Notes: generated from the letters alone by a model not told the origin. Positions 1 through 9,268 are shown, counted from the stretch's first letter. The stretch is DNA of 64,000 nt from Amycolatopsis balhimycina FH 1894 (GCF_000384295.1 NZ_KB913037.1:4288868-4352867); one strand, 5' to 3'. Translations and numbers: made by a program.

Positions 1-1
1 G

Positions 2-412
2 ACCCAGGCGGTGGCGCTGCGCACCGCGTCGGAGTTCCTCGACGGGATCCGGCAGCGGTTCCAGACGGCGGACGGGCTCCTGGCGGGCATCCACCACGCC
101 GTCGTCTACACGATCGAGCACGCGCGGGAGAACCGCCTGGTCGCGGCGGCGCTCGGCACCGAAGTCGCCGAGGACCTGCTGCCGCTGCTCACGACCAAGG
201 GCGAGCCGATCCTCACCGCGGCCACCGACCTCGCCGCCGAGCAGTACCGCGAGTTCGAACCCGGGCTGCCCGCCGAGGCAGCCGCGCTGCTCGCGGAGAC
301 CGCCGTGCGCCTCTCCCTGTCGCACCTGGTGCTCTCCACGCACTCGGCAGCCGAAGCGGCCGACGCCGTCACCGCGGTGCTGGCACCCGCCATCCGCCAA
401 TTCGTCCACTGA
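2..412 (+). CDS. TetR-family transcriptional regulator, C-terminal part (5' end outside window)
   Basis: The reading frame is open from the left edge, so the N-terminal helix-turn-helix lies upstream of the window and only about 136 residues of the ligand-binding domain are seen. The visible part is all helical, with a GIHHAVVYTIEHA stretch followed by amphipathic helices and an Ala-rich last helix, typical of TetR C-terminal domains. The R2lox gene follows 21 bp downstream on the same strand. Mycobacterium tuberculosis has the same order (Rv0232 TetR, Rv0233 R2lox), which supports the assignment and suggests that this regulator controls the oxidase. The DNA-binding part cannot be checked here. 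Confidence 0.72.
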   Translation, partial: TQAVALRTASEFLDGIRQRFQTADGLLAGIHHAVVYTIEHARENRLVAAALGTEVAEDLLPLLTTKGEPILTAATDLAAEQYREFEPGLPAEAAALLAETAVRLSLSHLVLSTHSAAEAADAVTAVLAPAIRQFVH

Positions 413-433
413 ATCGTCAATCGGAGTGACACG

Positions 434-1402
434 ATGACCGACACGCTGCCCGAACTCCGGACCGGTTTTTCCTCGCTGCGCAAGGGCGGGCTGAACTGGG
501 ACTCCTTCCCGCTGCGGCTGTTCGTCAAAGGCAACAAGAAGTTCTGGAACCCGGCCGACATCGACTTCAGCCGCGAACGCGAGGGCTGGGAAACGCTCAA
601 CCCCGAGCAGCAGCGAAGCACGACGTACCTGGTCGCGCAGTTCATCGCCGGCGAAGAGGCCGTCACCGAGGACATCCAGCCGTTCATGCGGGCGATGTCG
701 GCGACCGGCCGGTTCGGCGACGAGATGTACCTGACGCAGTTCTGCTTCGAGGAAGCCAAGCACACGGAGGTGTTCCGGCGCTGGATGGACGCGGTCGGGC
801 TGACTCAGGACCTCCATCCGTACGTCGCCGAGAACCCGCACTACCGCAAGCTGTTCTACGAAGAGCTCCCGCAGTCGCTGCGGGCGCTGGAGGACGATCC
901 CAGCCCGCTCAACCAGATCCGCGCGAGCGTGACGTACAACCACGTCATCGAGGGCAGCCTCGCGCTGACCGGCTACTACTCGTGGCAGCTGATCTGCACC
1001 CAGCACGACATCCTGCCGGGCATGCAGGAACTGGTCCGCCGCATCGGCGACGACGAGCGCCGTCACATGGCCTGGGGCACGTTCACCTGCCGGCGGCACG
1101 TCGCCGCGGACGACTCCCTGTGGGACGCGGTGCAGCAGCGGATGGGCGAACTGCTGCCGCACGCGCTCAACATGATCCAGTGGGTGCAGGACCAGTTCGA
1201 GGAACTGCCGTTCGACAACGACCCGCAGGAGATCATCCAGTACGCGGCGGACCGGGCGCAGCGCCGCCTGGGCGCGATCGAGTCGGCGCGCGGGATGCCG
1301 GTGGAGCAGATCGACCTGGACTACTCGCCCGAGCACCTCGAGGAGACGTTCGGCGAGGAAGACGCCAAGGCGATCGCGGAAGCCGCCGCCGCGGTCGCCT
1401 GA
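434..1402 (+). CDS. R2-like ligand-binding oxidase (R2lox)
   Basis: 322 residues, close to the 314 of mycobacterial R2lox (Rv0233). It is a ferritin-like four-helix protein related to ribonucleotide reductase R2 but not a reductase; the family binds a Mn/Fe pair and a long-chain fatty-acid-like ligand. All expected metal ligands are present with a constant +6 offset from the M. tuberculosis numbering: E74, E107 and H110 (EEAKH), E173 (VIEG), E208 and H211 (DDERRH). The residues of the family's Val-Tyr ether crosslink are also present: V77 (GEEAVT) and Y168 (SVTYNH). The start ATG has a weak CGGAG upstream. It follows a TetR gene and ends four bases before a strong hairpin. The physiological substrate is not known for the family; a lipid substrate is inferred. 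Confidence 0.93.
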   Translation: MTDTLPELRTGFSSLRKGGLNWDSFPLRLFVKGNKKFWNPADIDFSREREGWETLNPEQQRSTTYLVAQFIAGEEAVTEDIQPFMRAMSATGRFGDEMYLTQFCFEEAKHTEVFRRWMDAVGLTQDLHPYVAENPHYRKLFYEELPQSLRALEDDPSPLNQIRASVTYNHVIEGSLALTGYYSWQLICTQHDILPGMQELVRRIGDDERRHMAWGTFTCRRHVAADDSLWDAVQQRMGELLPHALNMIQWVQDQFEELPFDNDPQEIIQYAADRAQRRLGAIESARGMPVEQIDLDYSPEHLEETFGEEDAKAIAEAAAAVA

Positions 1403-1405
1403 CAC

Positions 1406-1464
1406 AAGTCCGTGAATGGCACATTGAGGGACTCTAAGTCCCTCAATGTGCCATTCACGGACTT
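1406..1464. repeat. Intergenic palindromic repeat, copy 1; likely bidirectional terminator
   Basis: Two perfect 28-base arms (1406-1433 and 1437-1464) flank a 3-base loop. The core arm contains gtgaatggcacattgaggga. It fills the gap between two convergent genes, starting just after the R2lox stop and touching the stop of the acyl-CoA ligase, which fits a terminator working in both directions. A second copy with the same core lies at 29205-29255, also between convergent genes. The element is less GC-rich than its surroundings. Confidence 0.9.
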
Positions 1465-3122
1465 CAGGCGTGCTTGGTCGCGGCCGCCGTTTCCAGGCCG
1501 AGCAGGGTGATCGACTTCTCGCGCATCTCGACCTTGCGGACCTTGCCGGTCACCGTCATCGGGAACTCGTCGACGACGTGGACGTACCGCGGGATCTTGT
1601 AGTGCGCCAGCTTGCCGCTGCAGAACTCGCGCACCTTCTCCGCGGTCAACGGCGAAGCGCCTTCCCGCATCCGGACCCAGGCCATCAGCTCTTCGCCGTA
1701 CTTCTCGTCGGGGACGCCGATGACCTGCGCGTCGAGGACGTCCGGGTGGGTGTAGAGGAACTCCTCGATCTCGCGGGGGTAGAGGTTCTCGCCGCCGCGG
1801 ATGACCATGTCCTTGATGCGGCCGGTGATGTTGACGTAACCGTCGCCGTCCATGACCGCCAGGTCGCCGGTGTGCATCCAGCGGGCCGCGTCGATCGCTT
1901 CGGCCGTCTTGTCCGGTTGTTCCCAGTACCCGAGCATCACCGAGTACCCGCGCGTGCACAGCTCGCCCGGCTCGCCGCGCGGGACCGTCAGGCCGGATTC
2001 GGGGTCGACGACCTTGACCTCCAGGTGCGGCCCGACCCGCCCGACCGTCGACACGCGACGCTCGATCGAGTCGTCGGCGCGGGTCTGCGTCGACACCGGA
2101 GACGTCTCGGTCATGCCGTAGCAGATGGACACCTCCGCCATTCCCATCCGGTCGATGACCTGCTTCATCACCTCGACCGGGCACGGCGAGCCCGCCATGA
2201 TCCCGGTGCGCAGCGACGACAGGTCGAACTCGCCGAAGTCCGGGTGGTTGAGCTCGGCGATGAACATCGTCGGCACGCCGTAGAGCGACGTGCACCGCTC
2301 GGCCGCGACGGCTTCGAGCGTCGCGCGGGGGTCGAACGCCGGGGCCGGGATGACCATGCACGCGCCGTGGCTGGTGCACGCCAGGTTGCCCATCACCATG
2401 CCGAAGCAGTGGTAGAAGGGCACCGGGATGCACACCTTGTCTTCTTCGGTGTAGTTGCACAGTTCGCCGACGAAGTAGCCGTTGTTGAGGATGTTGTGGT
2501 GGCTCAGCGTGGCGCCCTTGGGGAAGCCCGTGGTCCCGGAGGTGTACTGGATGTTGATCGGATCGTCGGCCGACAGGCCGGCCCGCAGGTGCGCCAGCTG
2601 AGCCGGGTCCCCGCGCCGGCCGGCGTCCATCAGTTCCTGCCAGCTCTCGCCGCCGAGCACCACGACGTGCTCCAGCCGCGCGCACTTCTCGCGCACTTCT
2701 TCGACCATCGCGGGGTAGTCGGACGTCTTGAACTTGTCCGACGCCACCAGCAGCCGGATCCCGGCCTGGTCGAGCACGTACTCGAGCTCGTGCGACCGGT
2801 AGGCGGGGTTGATGTTGACGAGGATCGCGCCGATCTTCGCCGTCGCGTACTGGAGGAAGGTCCACTCCGCCCGGTTCGGCGACCAGATCCCCACCCGGTC
2901 GCCCTTCCCGATGCCCCGCGCGACCAGCCCGAGCGCGAGCGCGGTCACCTCGCCCGCCAGTTCCCGGTAGGTCCACCGCCCGCCGGCGGCCCGGTCCACC
3001 AGCGCGTCCCGGTCCCCGAACGCGGCCACCGTCCGGTCGAAGTTGTCGCCGATGGTGTCCCCGAGCAGCGGGACCTCCGAGATCCCCGATGCGTAACTCG
3101 GCAGGGCGGGCGCGTCAGGCAT
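1464..3122 (-). CDS. Acyl-CoA synthetase / AMP-dependent ligase
   Basis: 552 residues, the normal length for a fatty-acyl-CoA ligase of the ANL superfamily. The ATP-binding P-loop [11 protein letters not shown] lies near residues 193-203. The adenylation motif follows in [10 protein letters not shown], then the [12 protein letters not shown] and [20 protein letters not shown] block around residue 440. The late catalytic lysine lies in the MTVTGKVRK segment near residue 530. The reaction is activation of a carboxylic acid to an acyl-adenylate and transfer to CoA. The sequence resembles medium/long-chain FadD-type enzymes rather than acetyl-CoA synthetase, but chain length cannot be told from motifs. 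It is convergent with R2lox, whose family binds a fatty acid; a functional link is only suggestive. Confidence 0.9.
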   Translation of the reverse strand: MPDAPALPSYASGISEVPLLGDTIGDNFDRTVAAFGDRDALVDRAAGGRWTYRELAGEVTALALGLVARGIGKGDRVGIWSPNRAEWTFLQYATAKIGAILVNINPAYRSHELEYVLDQAGIRLLVASDKFKTSDYPAMVEEVREKCARLEHVVVLGGESWQELMDAGRRGDPAQLAHLRAGLSADDPINIQYTSGTTGFPKGATLSHHNILNNGYFVGELCNYTEEDKVCIPVPFYHCFGMVMGNLACTSHGACMVIPAPAFDPRATLEAVAAERCTSLYGVPTMFIAELNHPDFGEFDLSSLRTGIMAGSPCPVEVMKQVIDRMGMAEVSICYGMTETSPVSTQTRADDSIERRVSTVGRVGPHLEVKVVDPESGLTVPRGEPGELCTRGYSVMLGYWEQPDKTAEAIDAARWMHTGDLAVMDGDGYVNITGRIKDMVIRGGENLYPREIEEFLYTHPDVLDAQVIGVPDEKYGEELMAWVRMREGASPLTAEKVREFCSGKLAHYKIPRYVHVVDEFPMTVTGKVRKVEMREKSITLLGLETAAATKHA

Positions 3123-3187
3123 GGTGGCTCCTCGGACGTCTTCGTCGGGCCTCCCGAGTCTAGGAAGCGAACCCGCTCATGGCGACC

Positions 3188-3982
3188 TCACTTCGCTCGG
3201 CTGAAGCGGCCTTGAAGCGCGTACGAGCCGGCGGCGGACGTTGCTTTCACGTCGTAGCTGTCGGGATCGGGGTCGCGCATACCGGCGGCGTGGTTGTACT
3301 GCGCGGCGAAGAGGTGCTCCCCGGCCGGCACGGTCCTGCCCGGCTTGAGCTCCCAGCGGTAGACCACCGCGCCGTCGCTCTCCTGCGCGGTGACGGCGAA
3401 GTCGTCGGCGGGCCCGGTCTGCCACTGGCCGGTGCTCTGCACGCCACCGGTCTGCGCGATGCGCACTTCCACCGTGAGCGCGGTCAGCGGCTGGGCGACG
3501 TCGAGGGTGAGGGCGCTCTGCGCCCAGTACACGGTGCTGTGCGGATCGACGGAGCCCTGCGCCGACAGCGGCCCGTCCGAGACCCGGCTGCCGGCCGGTG
3601 CGGCCGGGCTCGGGCTGCCCGGCGACGGCCGGGCAGTGGTCGTCCGGCCCGGATGCCCCGTCGCGGGCGGCGGTGCCGAACCGCCGGTGGGGCGCGAGGA
3701 GGGCGTAGTACTCGGGCTCGGGACGCTGAGCGTGGTCTCGCCGTCCGGGTGCGCCGGAGCGGTCTGCACGCTTCCGGCGACGGCGAGACCGGCGACGGCC
3801 AGGATGCCGGCCGCGGCGGAGCCGGCCAGCACCACCTTGGGCCATGACCGCGCGATGCCCGGCCGCCGCCGCGGAGCGTCAGTGCCGGCCATGCCGCGGT
3901 GCACGCGGGCCAGCATCCGGTCGCGGTCGGGCTGGTGTGCCTCGGCGGCCTCGCGCAGCCGCCTGCCGATCTCCTCGTTCAC
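3188..3982 (-). CDS. Single-pass membrane protein, probable anti-sigma factor or partner of the SigE-type sigma factor
   Basis: 264 residues from a GTG that overlaps the sigma-factor stop by four bases (GTGA), implying translational coupling. Residues 1-42 are a charged cytoplasmic segment (VNEEIGRRLREAAEAHQPDRDR) and about 44-64 a membrane helix. A Pro/Thr/Ser-rich linker follows, and then an outside domain of about 120 residues containing VYWAQSALTLDV and AGEHLFAAQYNHAAG. I do not recognise the outer domain. Position and topology match membrane anti-sigma factors, but no zinc-binding HxxxCxxC motif is visible. Anti-sigma function is therefore inferred from context only. Confidence 0.6.
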   Translation of the reverse strand: MNEEIGRRLREAAEAHQPDRDRMLARVHRGMAGTDAPRRRPGIARSWPKVVLAGSAAAGILAVAGLAVAGSVQTAPAHPDGETTLSVPSPSTTPSSRPTGGSAPPPATGHPGRTTTARPSPGSPSPAAPAGSRVSDGPLSAQGSVDPHSTVYWAQSALTLDVAQPLTALTVEVRIAQTGGVQSTGQWQTGPADDFAVTAQESDGAVVYRWELKPGRTVPAGEHLFAAQYNHAAGMRDPDPDSYDVKATSAAGSYALQGRFSRAK

Positions 3983-4509
3983 CGGCTCCTCCTCTCCGCC
4001 GCCAGGTCTCCGGCCGCTTGCCCGCCGAGCAGACGTTCCAGCTCGGCCAGTCCCTTCGAGGTCTGGCTCTTCACCGCGCCGACCGAGATGCCCAGCGCCC
4101 GCGCGGTGTCCTTCTCCGACAGGTCGAAGGCGTGCCTGAGGATGACGCAGGCCCGCTTCCCGAAGGGCAATCTGCCCAGGGCCGCCCGCACGTCCACCAC
4201 GGCGGCCACGTCGGGACTCCGCTCCTGCTGCGAACCCGGCGACCAGAACAGGGCGATCCGGCGGCGCTCGCGCGTCACGCTGCGGACCCGTTCCCGTGCG
4301 AGGTTCGCGACCACCCCGCGGGCGTACGCCAGCGGGTGCTCGGCCTCGCGCAGCCGGTCCCAGCGCTGCCACAGGGCGATCAGAGCGTCGGCGGCGAGGT
4401 CGTCGGCCGCGTCCGTCTCGCCGGTCAGCAGGAACGAGAAACGGGCCAGCCCGGCGTAGTGCCGTTCGAAGAAGTCGTGGAACTCCGCCGACGTGTCATC
4501 GAGGAGCAT
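3979..4509 (-). CDS. SigE-family ECF RNA polymerase sigma factor
   Basis: 176 residues, the usual size of this small actinobacterial sigma group. Region 2 is seen in the stretch DAADDLAADALIALWQRW, and region 4 in ACVILRHAFDLSEKDTARAL followed by GISVGAVKSQTSKG, the recognition helix-turn-helix. It lies 101 bp downstream of the GH74 gene on the same strand, with a strong hairpin in between, and is coupled to the downstream membrane protein. That arrangement suggests a sigma/anti-sigma pair responding to an extracellular signal. Whether it controls the neighbouring glycoside hydrolase is not shown. Confidence 0.85.
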   Translation of the reverse strand: MLLDDTSAEFHDFFERHYAGLARFSFLLTGETDAADDLAADALIALWQRWDRLREAEHPLAYARGVVANLARERVRSVTRERRRIALFWSPGSQQERSPDVAAVVDVRAALGRLPFGKRACVILRHAFDLSEKDTARALGISVGAVKSQTSKGLAELERLLGGQAAGDLAAERRSR

Positions 4510-4577
4510 GTGTCCCGGCTGCCCTCTTCCTGCTCATGCCCCCGTCCAAGGCGGCAACCTACCAGTGGCGACCCGCG

Positions 4578-4605
4578 GCCGGGCCGGCGCGAACGCCGGC
4601 CCGGC
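4578..4605 (-). terminator. Hairpin terminator after the GH74 gene
   Basis: Twelve-base GC-rich arms (4578-4589 and 4594-4605) around a CGAA tetraloop lie directly after the GH74 stop codon on the minus strand. There is no U-tract, as is common in actinomycetes. It would separate GH74 transcription from the sigma-factor gene. Confidence 0.65.
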
Positions 4606-4610
4606 GCGGG

Positions 4611-7277
4611 TCAGGCGGGCTCGCCGTACAGCACGCCGCGGCCGTTCGTGCCGACGTAGACCCGCCCGTAGACCTCCGGGTCACCGGTGATGACGCCGGA
4701 GCCGGCACCCCCGCCGAACTGGTGCCGGTCGTCGTTGATCCGCTTCCAGGCGCCGCCGCCGTCGGTGGAGCGGAAGATCCCGGTGACGCCGTTCACCGTG
4801 CCGACGAGGTAGAGCGCCGGATAGCTCGCCCCGGGGGCGGACTTGCCGAAGCCGACGGCGCCCGCCGCCTGGACACCACCCAGCCTGCGGAAACCCGCGC
4901 CGCCGTCGGTGGAGTGCCAGAGCCCCCCGCCGTCCGCGATCCACAGATCCCCGGCGACGCCCGGGACCGCCTCGAGATGCCCGCCGGGAAGACCGCCGGC
5001 GCGAGCGGCGAAGCTCCGGCCGCCGTCGGTGCTGGCGAACAACGTGTCCCCGCTGAGCGCGTAGAAGGTGCCCGCGGCGGAGCGGTCGGCCACCACCGCC
5101 GTGCCCTTGGGCAGGCCGGCGGACGCCGTCCAGGTCGCGCCGCGGTCGGTGGAGACGGCGGGCACCTGGCCCGCCGCGGTCCACACCACCGTGCCGCCGT
5201 CAGCCGAGATCGCCACGCTGCCGCCGCCCGCGGCGCTCACCGGAGTCCCGGAGAACGGCCGCCAGGTGGCACCGCCGTCCGTGGAGTAGGCACCGCGCGC
5301 CTGGTCGCTGTAGCCGACGCGGACGACGACGTCCGGCTTGGCCTGGGCGAAGTCGATGCCGGTGGTGTTGCTGAAGCGCGGTCCGGACGACGCCCCGGCC
5401 GGGACCTTGTCCAGGTCGTCGTGGCGGAATCCGCCGACGTCGCCGAGTGCGCTGACCAGCTTGCCGCCGGGCGGCGCGACCAGGCCGAGCACCGCGGTCT
5501 CCTCCAGCCCCTTGGCGGGGACCGTCCAGTGCGTGGCGCCGCCACGATCCGCCGCGGTCACGTCGTCGCTCGCCCACAGACCCGATCCGGTGCCGTAGAT
5601 GACGTGCCCCGAGTCGAAGGGGTCGAGGGCCAGCGCGCCCATCCAGTGGCCGATGCCGGTGCCGACGTACGGTGCGGCGGAGGCGTCCCGGACGGACGTG
5701 GCACCCAGCGCCTTCCAGGTGGAGCCGCCGTCGGTGGAGCGGTACAGCTCGTCCGACGGCCACCAGCGGTCGAGGGTGGTGACCATCACCGTGGCCGGGT
5801 GCTGCGGGTCCACCGCCAGCCCGCCGAAGCCGAACCCGTCGCCGGGGATCGGCGAGACGTCCTTCCAGGCCCCACCGGCCGGCGTGTACTTCCGCACCGA
5901 ACCGGCTTTCACGCCATTAGGACCGGGGGAGTCGGTGTAGGTCACGTACAGCGAACCGTCACCGGACAGGACGCCGTGCTGCGGCAACTGCCCGGTCGGC
6001 TGGCCGGGCACGGCCTGCCAGCTGGAGCCGCCGTCGGTGGAGCGGTACAGCGAGGTGTTCCTGTCGGCGGCACCGACGTAGATCGTCTTGCTGCCGGCCG
6101 GGCCGAAGGTCACGAAGGACAGGCCGACGCCACTGCTCGCGCCGTCGGTGACGGGGAAACCGGGGACCTGGTTCCACGTCGTGCCGTAGTCGGTGCTGCG
6201 CCACAGCCCGTTCTTGCGGGTGCCCAGGTACAGCGTCCGGTGGTCGGCGGGGTCGATCGCGAGCCGTTCGCCCATGGAGCGGCCGTCCTCGTTGCTGCCC
6301 AGTTTGAACGGCAGGTCGGTGCGCTGGAACGTCTTACCCTGGTCGGTGGAGCGCAGGATCGCGCCGTTGCCTGCCCAGTCGTTGGTGTACGTGCCGGTCG
6401 CGAGGTACAGGCGATCGGGGTCGACCGGATCGGTCGCCACGCTCTCGATGCCGTACAGGTTCCAGTCCGCGGCCCAGTCCGTCAGCGGGACCCATTGGCC
6501 GGCACCGCCGTCCCAGCGGTACGCGCCACCCATGTCGGTACGCGCGTACAGCAGGCCCTTGCGGCTCGGGTTGAAGACGAAGCCGGTGACGAAGCCGCCA
6601 CCGGCGATCTGGACGTTGCGCCAGGCGTAATCGCCCGAACCGGCCGACGTCGCCGGCGGCGGGGCGGACGCGCTGGTGGACGGCTGGGTCACGACGGGCC
6701 TCGTGGGCGCCGAGGGCTTGGCGGGGGTGTCCGTCTTCGCCAGCGTCCACTGCTGGTCGGTGCCGCCGCGGTCGGCGGACGGGACGACCGCGGCGTCGCC
6801 GCCGTTGTTCACGCCGAGAACCAGGCCGCTGCCGCGCGAGACGATCTTCACCGCACCTTGGCCGGCCTCGGTGAGCTTCCACTGCTGGTTCGCGGCGCCG
6901 GTGTCCGACTGCTGCTCGAGAGCGGCAGGCCCGGTCGCTTTCCGTACCCCCAGTACCTTCCCGCTGTTGTGGTTGACCAGCCGGCAGAAGCCGCCGTCGA
7001 CGAGCTGTACCTGCCACTGCTGGCTGGCGGCACCGGCGGCGCGCTTCTCCTCCTGGATCCGGACGCCGTCCGCGTGATCCGCGCCGGCCACGTCCAGCGC
7101 GTTACCGCTGCGCACGGAGACGAACTGGTAGTAGGCGGCGGTGTCCACCGCCACCTCCTCCGGCTCGCCGCGCGCCAGCAACAGGTACGGAACGACCAGC
7201 GCCGGCACGGCCAGCGCCAAGGCGATCACCACCCAGCGTCGGCGTTTCCGCAGCCCGGCGGACCCGGTCTCACTCAT
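4611..7277 (-). CDS. GH74 xyloglucanase-type hydrolase with N-terminal ricin-type lectin domain
   Basis: 888 residues. The start is the ATG at 7277, set by a clear AAGGAG upstream; an earlier in-frame start lacks one. After a basic N-terminus, residues 16-35 form a membrane helix without an obvious cleavage site, so the enzyme may be anchored. Residues about 47-180 carry repeated QQW motifs of a ricin-B-type trefoil, followed by a Pro/Thr/Ser linker. From about residue 217 there is a double beta-propeller rich in RSTDGGxxW repeats. This is GH74, which cuts xyloglucan or related beta-glucans. RTDMGGAYRW (D248) matches the catalytic-base motif; the acid is D613 (ALGDVGGFRHDD) or D642 (GIDFAQ), which I cannot settle. 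An N-terminal lectin instead of a C-terminal CBM is less usual. Confidence 0.88.
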   Translation of the reverse strand: MSETGSAGLRKRRRWVVIALALAVPALVVPYLLLARGEPEEVAVDTAAYYQFVSVRSGNALDVAGADHADGVRIQEEKRAAGAASQQWQVQLVDGGFCRLVNHNSGKVLGVRKATGPAALEQQSDTGAANQQWKLTEAGQGAVKIVSRGSGLVLGVNNGGDAAVVPSADRGGTDQQWTLAKTDTPAKPSAPTRPVVTQPSTSASAPPPATSAGSGDYAWRNVQIAGGGFVTGFVFNPSRKGLLYARTDMGGAYRWDGGAGQWVPLTDWAADWNLYGIESVATDPVDPDRLYLATGTYTNDWAGNGAILRSTDQGKTFQRTDLPFKLGSNEDGRSMGERLAIDPADHRTLYLGTRKNGLWRSTDYGTTWNQVPGFPVTDGASSGVGLSFVTFGPAGSKTIYVGAADRNTSLYRSTDGGSSWQAVPGQPTGQLPQHGVLSGDGSLYVTYTDSPGPNGVKAGSVRKYTPAGGAWKDVSPIPGDGFGFGGLAVDPQHPATVMVTTLDRWWPSDELYRSTDGGSTWKALGATSVRDASAAPYVGTGIGHWMGALALDPFDSGHVIYGTGSGLWASDDVTAADRGGATHWTVPAKGLEETAVLGLVAPPGGKLVSALGDVGGFRHDDLDKVPAGASSGPRFSNTTGIDFAQAKPDVVVRVGYSDQARGAYSTDGGATWRPFSGTPVSAAGGGSVAISADGGTVVWTAAGQVPAVSTDRGATWTASAGLPKGTAVVADRSAAGTFYALSGDTLFASTDGGRSFAARAGGLPGGHLEAVPGVAGDLWIADGGGLWHSTDGGAGFRRLGGVQAAGAVGFGKSAPGASYPALYLVGTVNGVTGIFRSTDGGGAWKRINDDRHQFGGGAGSGVITGDPEVYGRVYVGTNGRGVLYGEPA

Positions 7278-7409
7278 CGCAGCTCTCCTTGACGTCCTCG
7301 GTTCTGCCCCCAAGTTGCCGCTGCTCCCGAAAAGGTTTCCGCCCCGCGAAGATTTCGCCGGGTCCTCGACGGCCGGGCGCAGGGTGGTGGTTCCGCTACG
7401 CTCGGGGAC

Positions 7410-8123
7410 GTGCCGGAGGAATTCTCACTGGGCCTGGCCGAGGTCGACGTCGCGGTCCGGCGGGCCGGTCTTCCGGCGAACTGGCACCCGTTCGAGATCC
7501 GCAGCCCGGGGCGCACCCTCGAGGAGCACGAGCGCATCGCGGCGGAGTCGTGGGAATCGCTGCGGGCGCGCGGGCTGGCGGCTCGGGACAAGCTGGACGT
7601 CGAGGTCGAGCAGACGCTGCGCGCGTGGACCCAGCCCGACGTGCTGATCATCGTCCGCGCGGCGGAAGCGGGTCGCCGGGTGCTCTACCGGGCGGCCATC
7701 GGCCACGGCCTGGGGGTGTTTTCGGAGCTGTCCGGCGAGGAGATCCTGTTCGCGCAGGCGCGGCCGGACCGGCTGGTCGACCTCGTGGCCGGGATGCTGC
7801 CGAGCTACCCGCCGGTGCCGCTGGCCGAGCTCGCGTTCGTCTCCCCCGGCTCCCGCCAGGACGCCGCGGCGGCCGCCGAGTTCTCGGCTTGGCCCCTGCA
7901 CCGCTACGGCACCTTCGAGCTGTCGGTCCGGCAGGGCCAAGGCGCGCTTCACCCGGTCGGCACAACGACGTTCGTCGACAACGACGGCGGCCGGTTCCTG
8001 ATGTGCACCGAGGCCCTGCCGGACGGCGAAAGCCGCGTCCGGTTCATCCCATCGGATGGTTCTCACCTGCGGAGCTGGCTCCACGAGCGTGGCCGGAACT
8101 CCGCCGCACCCAGGAACCACTGA
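7410..8123 (+). CDS. ESX-secretion-associated protein, EspG family
   Basis: 237 residues starting at GTG. EspG proteins are cytosolic chaperones that bind PE/PPE-type substrates of type VII secretion. Family-like features are the start EFSLGLAEVDVAVRRAGLP, the central beta-sheet segment with LIIVRAAEAGRRVLYRAAIG, and the C-terminal part TTTFVDNDGGRFLMCTE. The three genes downstream encode a helical protein, a DUF3558 lipoprotein and a PPE-like protein, an association common in actinomycete ESX islands. No EccC, EccD or mycosin is in the window, so this is an accessory or orphan ESX block. Confidence 0.82.
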   Translation: MPEEFSLGLAEVDVAVRRAGLPANWHPFEIRSPGRTLEEHERIAAESWESLRARGLAARDKLDVEVEQTLRAWTQPDVLIIVRAAEAGRRVLYRAAIGHGLGVFSELSGEEILFAQARPDRLVDLVAGMLPSYPPVPLAELAFVSPGSRQDAAAAAEFSAWPLHRYGTFELSVRQGQGALHPVGTTTFVDNDGGRFLMCTEALPDGESRVRFIPSDGSHLRSWLHERGRNSAAPRNH

Positions 8124-8149
8124 CACCCCTTGTTCGTCACTAGTACAGT
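8120..8149 (+). promoter_or_regulatory. Possible promoter of the ESX-associated operon
   Basis: CTGACA (8120-8125) and TACAGT (8144-8149) are separated by 18 bases and lie 45 bp before the next start codon. The hexamers fit a housekeeping actinobacterial promoter, but this is pattern matching only. Confidence 0.4.
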
Positions 8150-8193
8150 GCGGGAGGACCACGCACGGTGGCAGCGGGCGACGGGAGGGCGTC

Positions 8194-8691
8194 ATGGGTG
8201 GATCGCAGTTCGGCGCACCGGGATCCTTCACGCCTCCGCCCGCCGCCGGTGACGCGGGCTCGAACTTCCTCTCCGGCATCGTCGCCGGCCCGGTCGATTC
8301 GGCCGCGGCGCAGCGGGTCAGCACCGGCGGCAGCCACCTGAAGTCACTGGCGGAAAACGGCCAGTTCGCGGTCAACGAGGAAGGCTTCCAGGCGTACCTC
8401 AAGGCCTGCGACTTCTTCATCGACGGCTACGACAAGATGCTCCGCGACGTCCGGGTCCTGGCCGGCGCGGCTCGCATGGGCGGCAGCGCCTACGCCCAAG
8501 CCGTCGCCCGGTTCAACGCGACGGCGGCCGACGGCGACCCGGAAGCCCTGATCCCCAACCTCCTCCTCATGAAGCGCGGGGTCGAAGAAGCCCGTGAGGC
8601 GATGGTGATCGCGCGGAAGAACTACCGGGACACCGAAGACGCCCACACCGTCGCGTTCACCAAGCTGGACAAGGATCTGCCGGGTCAGTGA
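8194..8691 (+). CDS. Helical protein of the EspG/PPE block, possible PE-like ESX partner
   Basis: 165 residues from an ATG with GGGAGGG upstream. The N-terminus is Gly/Pro-rich; the rest is predicted helical, with a segment containing VNEEGFQAYLKACDFFIDGY and a later one containing LLLMKRGVEEAREAMVIARK. There is no signal peptide or membrane segment. It lies between espG and a DUF3558 lipoprotein and overlaps the latter by four bases. The context suggests a type VII substrate or partner comparable to PE proteins, but I see no PE or WXG motif, so the family is unassigned. Confidence 0.7.
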   Translation: MGGSQFGAPGSFTPPPAAGDAGSNFLSGIVAGPVDSAAAQRVSTGGSHLKSLAENGQFAVNEEGFQAYLKACDFFIDGYDKMLRDVRVLAGAARMGGSAYAQAVARFNATAADGDPEALIPNLLLMKRGVEEAREAMVIARKNYRDTEDAHTVAFTKLDKDLPGQ

Positions 8692-9254
8692 CTTCCCACC
8701 GCATCGCCGCCGTAGTGACCGCCGCCTGCGCGACGTTGGCGCTGGCCGCGTGCACCGATCAGGTCGGCGGCCAGGCGAACCCGAGCCCGGCCGGACACGG
8801 CGAGACGAACACCTCCGCCCCGCCGTCCGGGAATCCGGACAACCCCTTCGCCTCCTTGAACCCCTGTTCGCTGCTCGACCAGGCGCTCACCGATGCGGGT
8901 TTCCCGCCGGCGGTCCCGACCGTCGCCGACGCGAAGGAGAGCTGCGCCGCGAACAAGCCGAGAGCCGGCGACGTGCACCCCGTCGATCTGGCGCTTTCCC
9001 TTCAGCCCGGCCGTGGTTACCGGAACAACGTCGGCAACCCGGGCCAAGCGAGTGAGGGAAAGGTCAACGGGCGCGCGGCGGTCGAAGAACGTGAACCACA
9101 GCAGTCGCCCGGGCAGTGCGGCATCTGGCTGGAAGTGAAACCGGCGTCCCGCGCCCTCGTTCTCGTGACGTCGGGATCGGACACGGCGAACGCGTGCAAG
9201 CTCGTCGAAGGATTCGCGGAGAAGATCGAACCACTGCTGCCGAAGACCAACTGA
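8688..9254 (+). CDS. DUF3558-family lipoprotein
   Basis: 188 residues from a GTG overlapping the previous stop by four bases (GTGA). The signal sequence ends in a lipobox, ATLALAAC, so the mature N-terminal Cys would be lipidated. A disordered Ser/Pro/Gly stretch follows, then the DUF3558 start NPCSLLDQALTDAGF and conserved cysteines. DUF3558 lipoproteins are frequent in mycobacteria and Pseudonocardiaceae and often sit beside ESX genes; their molecular role is unknown. Confidence 0.85.
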   Translation: MTSHRIAAVVTAACATLALAACTDQVGGQANPSPAGHGETNTSAPPSGNPDNPFASLNPCSLLDQALTDAGFPPAVPTVADAKESCAANKPRAGDVHPVDLALSLQPGRGYRNNVGNPGQASEGKVNGRAAVEEREPQQSPGQCGIWLEVKPASRALVLVTSGSDTANACKLVEGFAEKIEPLLPKTN

Positions 9255-9268
9255 TACGGAGTCCAGCC

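Noticed and set aside
1406..1464. The palindromic repeat as an insertion-sequence remnant
   Set aside because: There is no transposase fragment and no target-site duplication; only arms and a tiny loop are present.
8194..8691. Assignment of the 165-residue ESX-block protein as a WXG100 protein
   Set aside because: No WxG motif is present and it is longer than the usual 100 residues, so I leave the family open.
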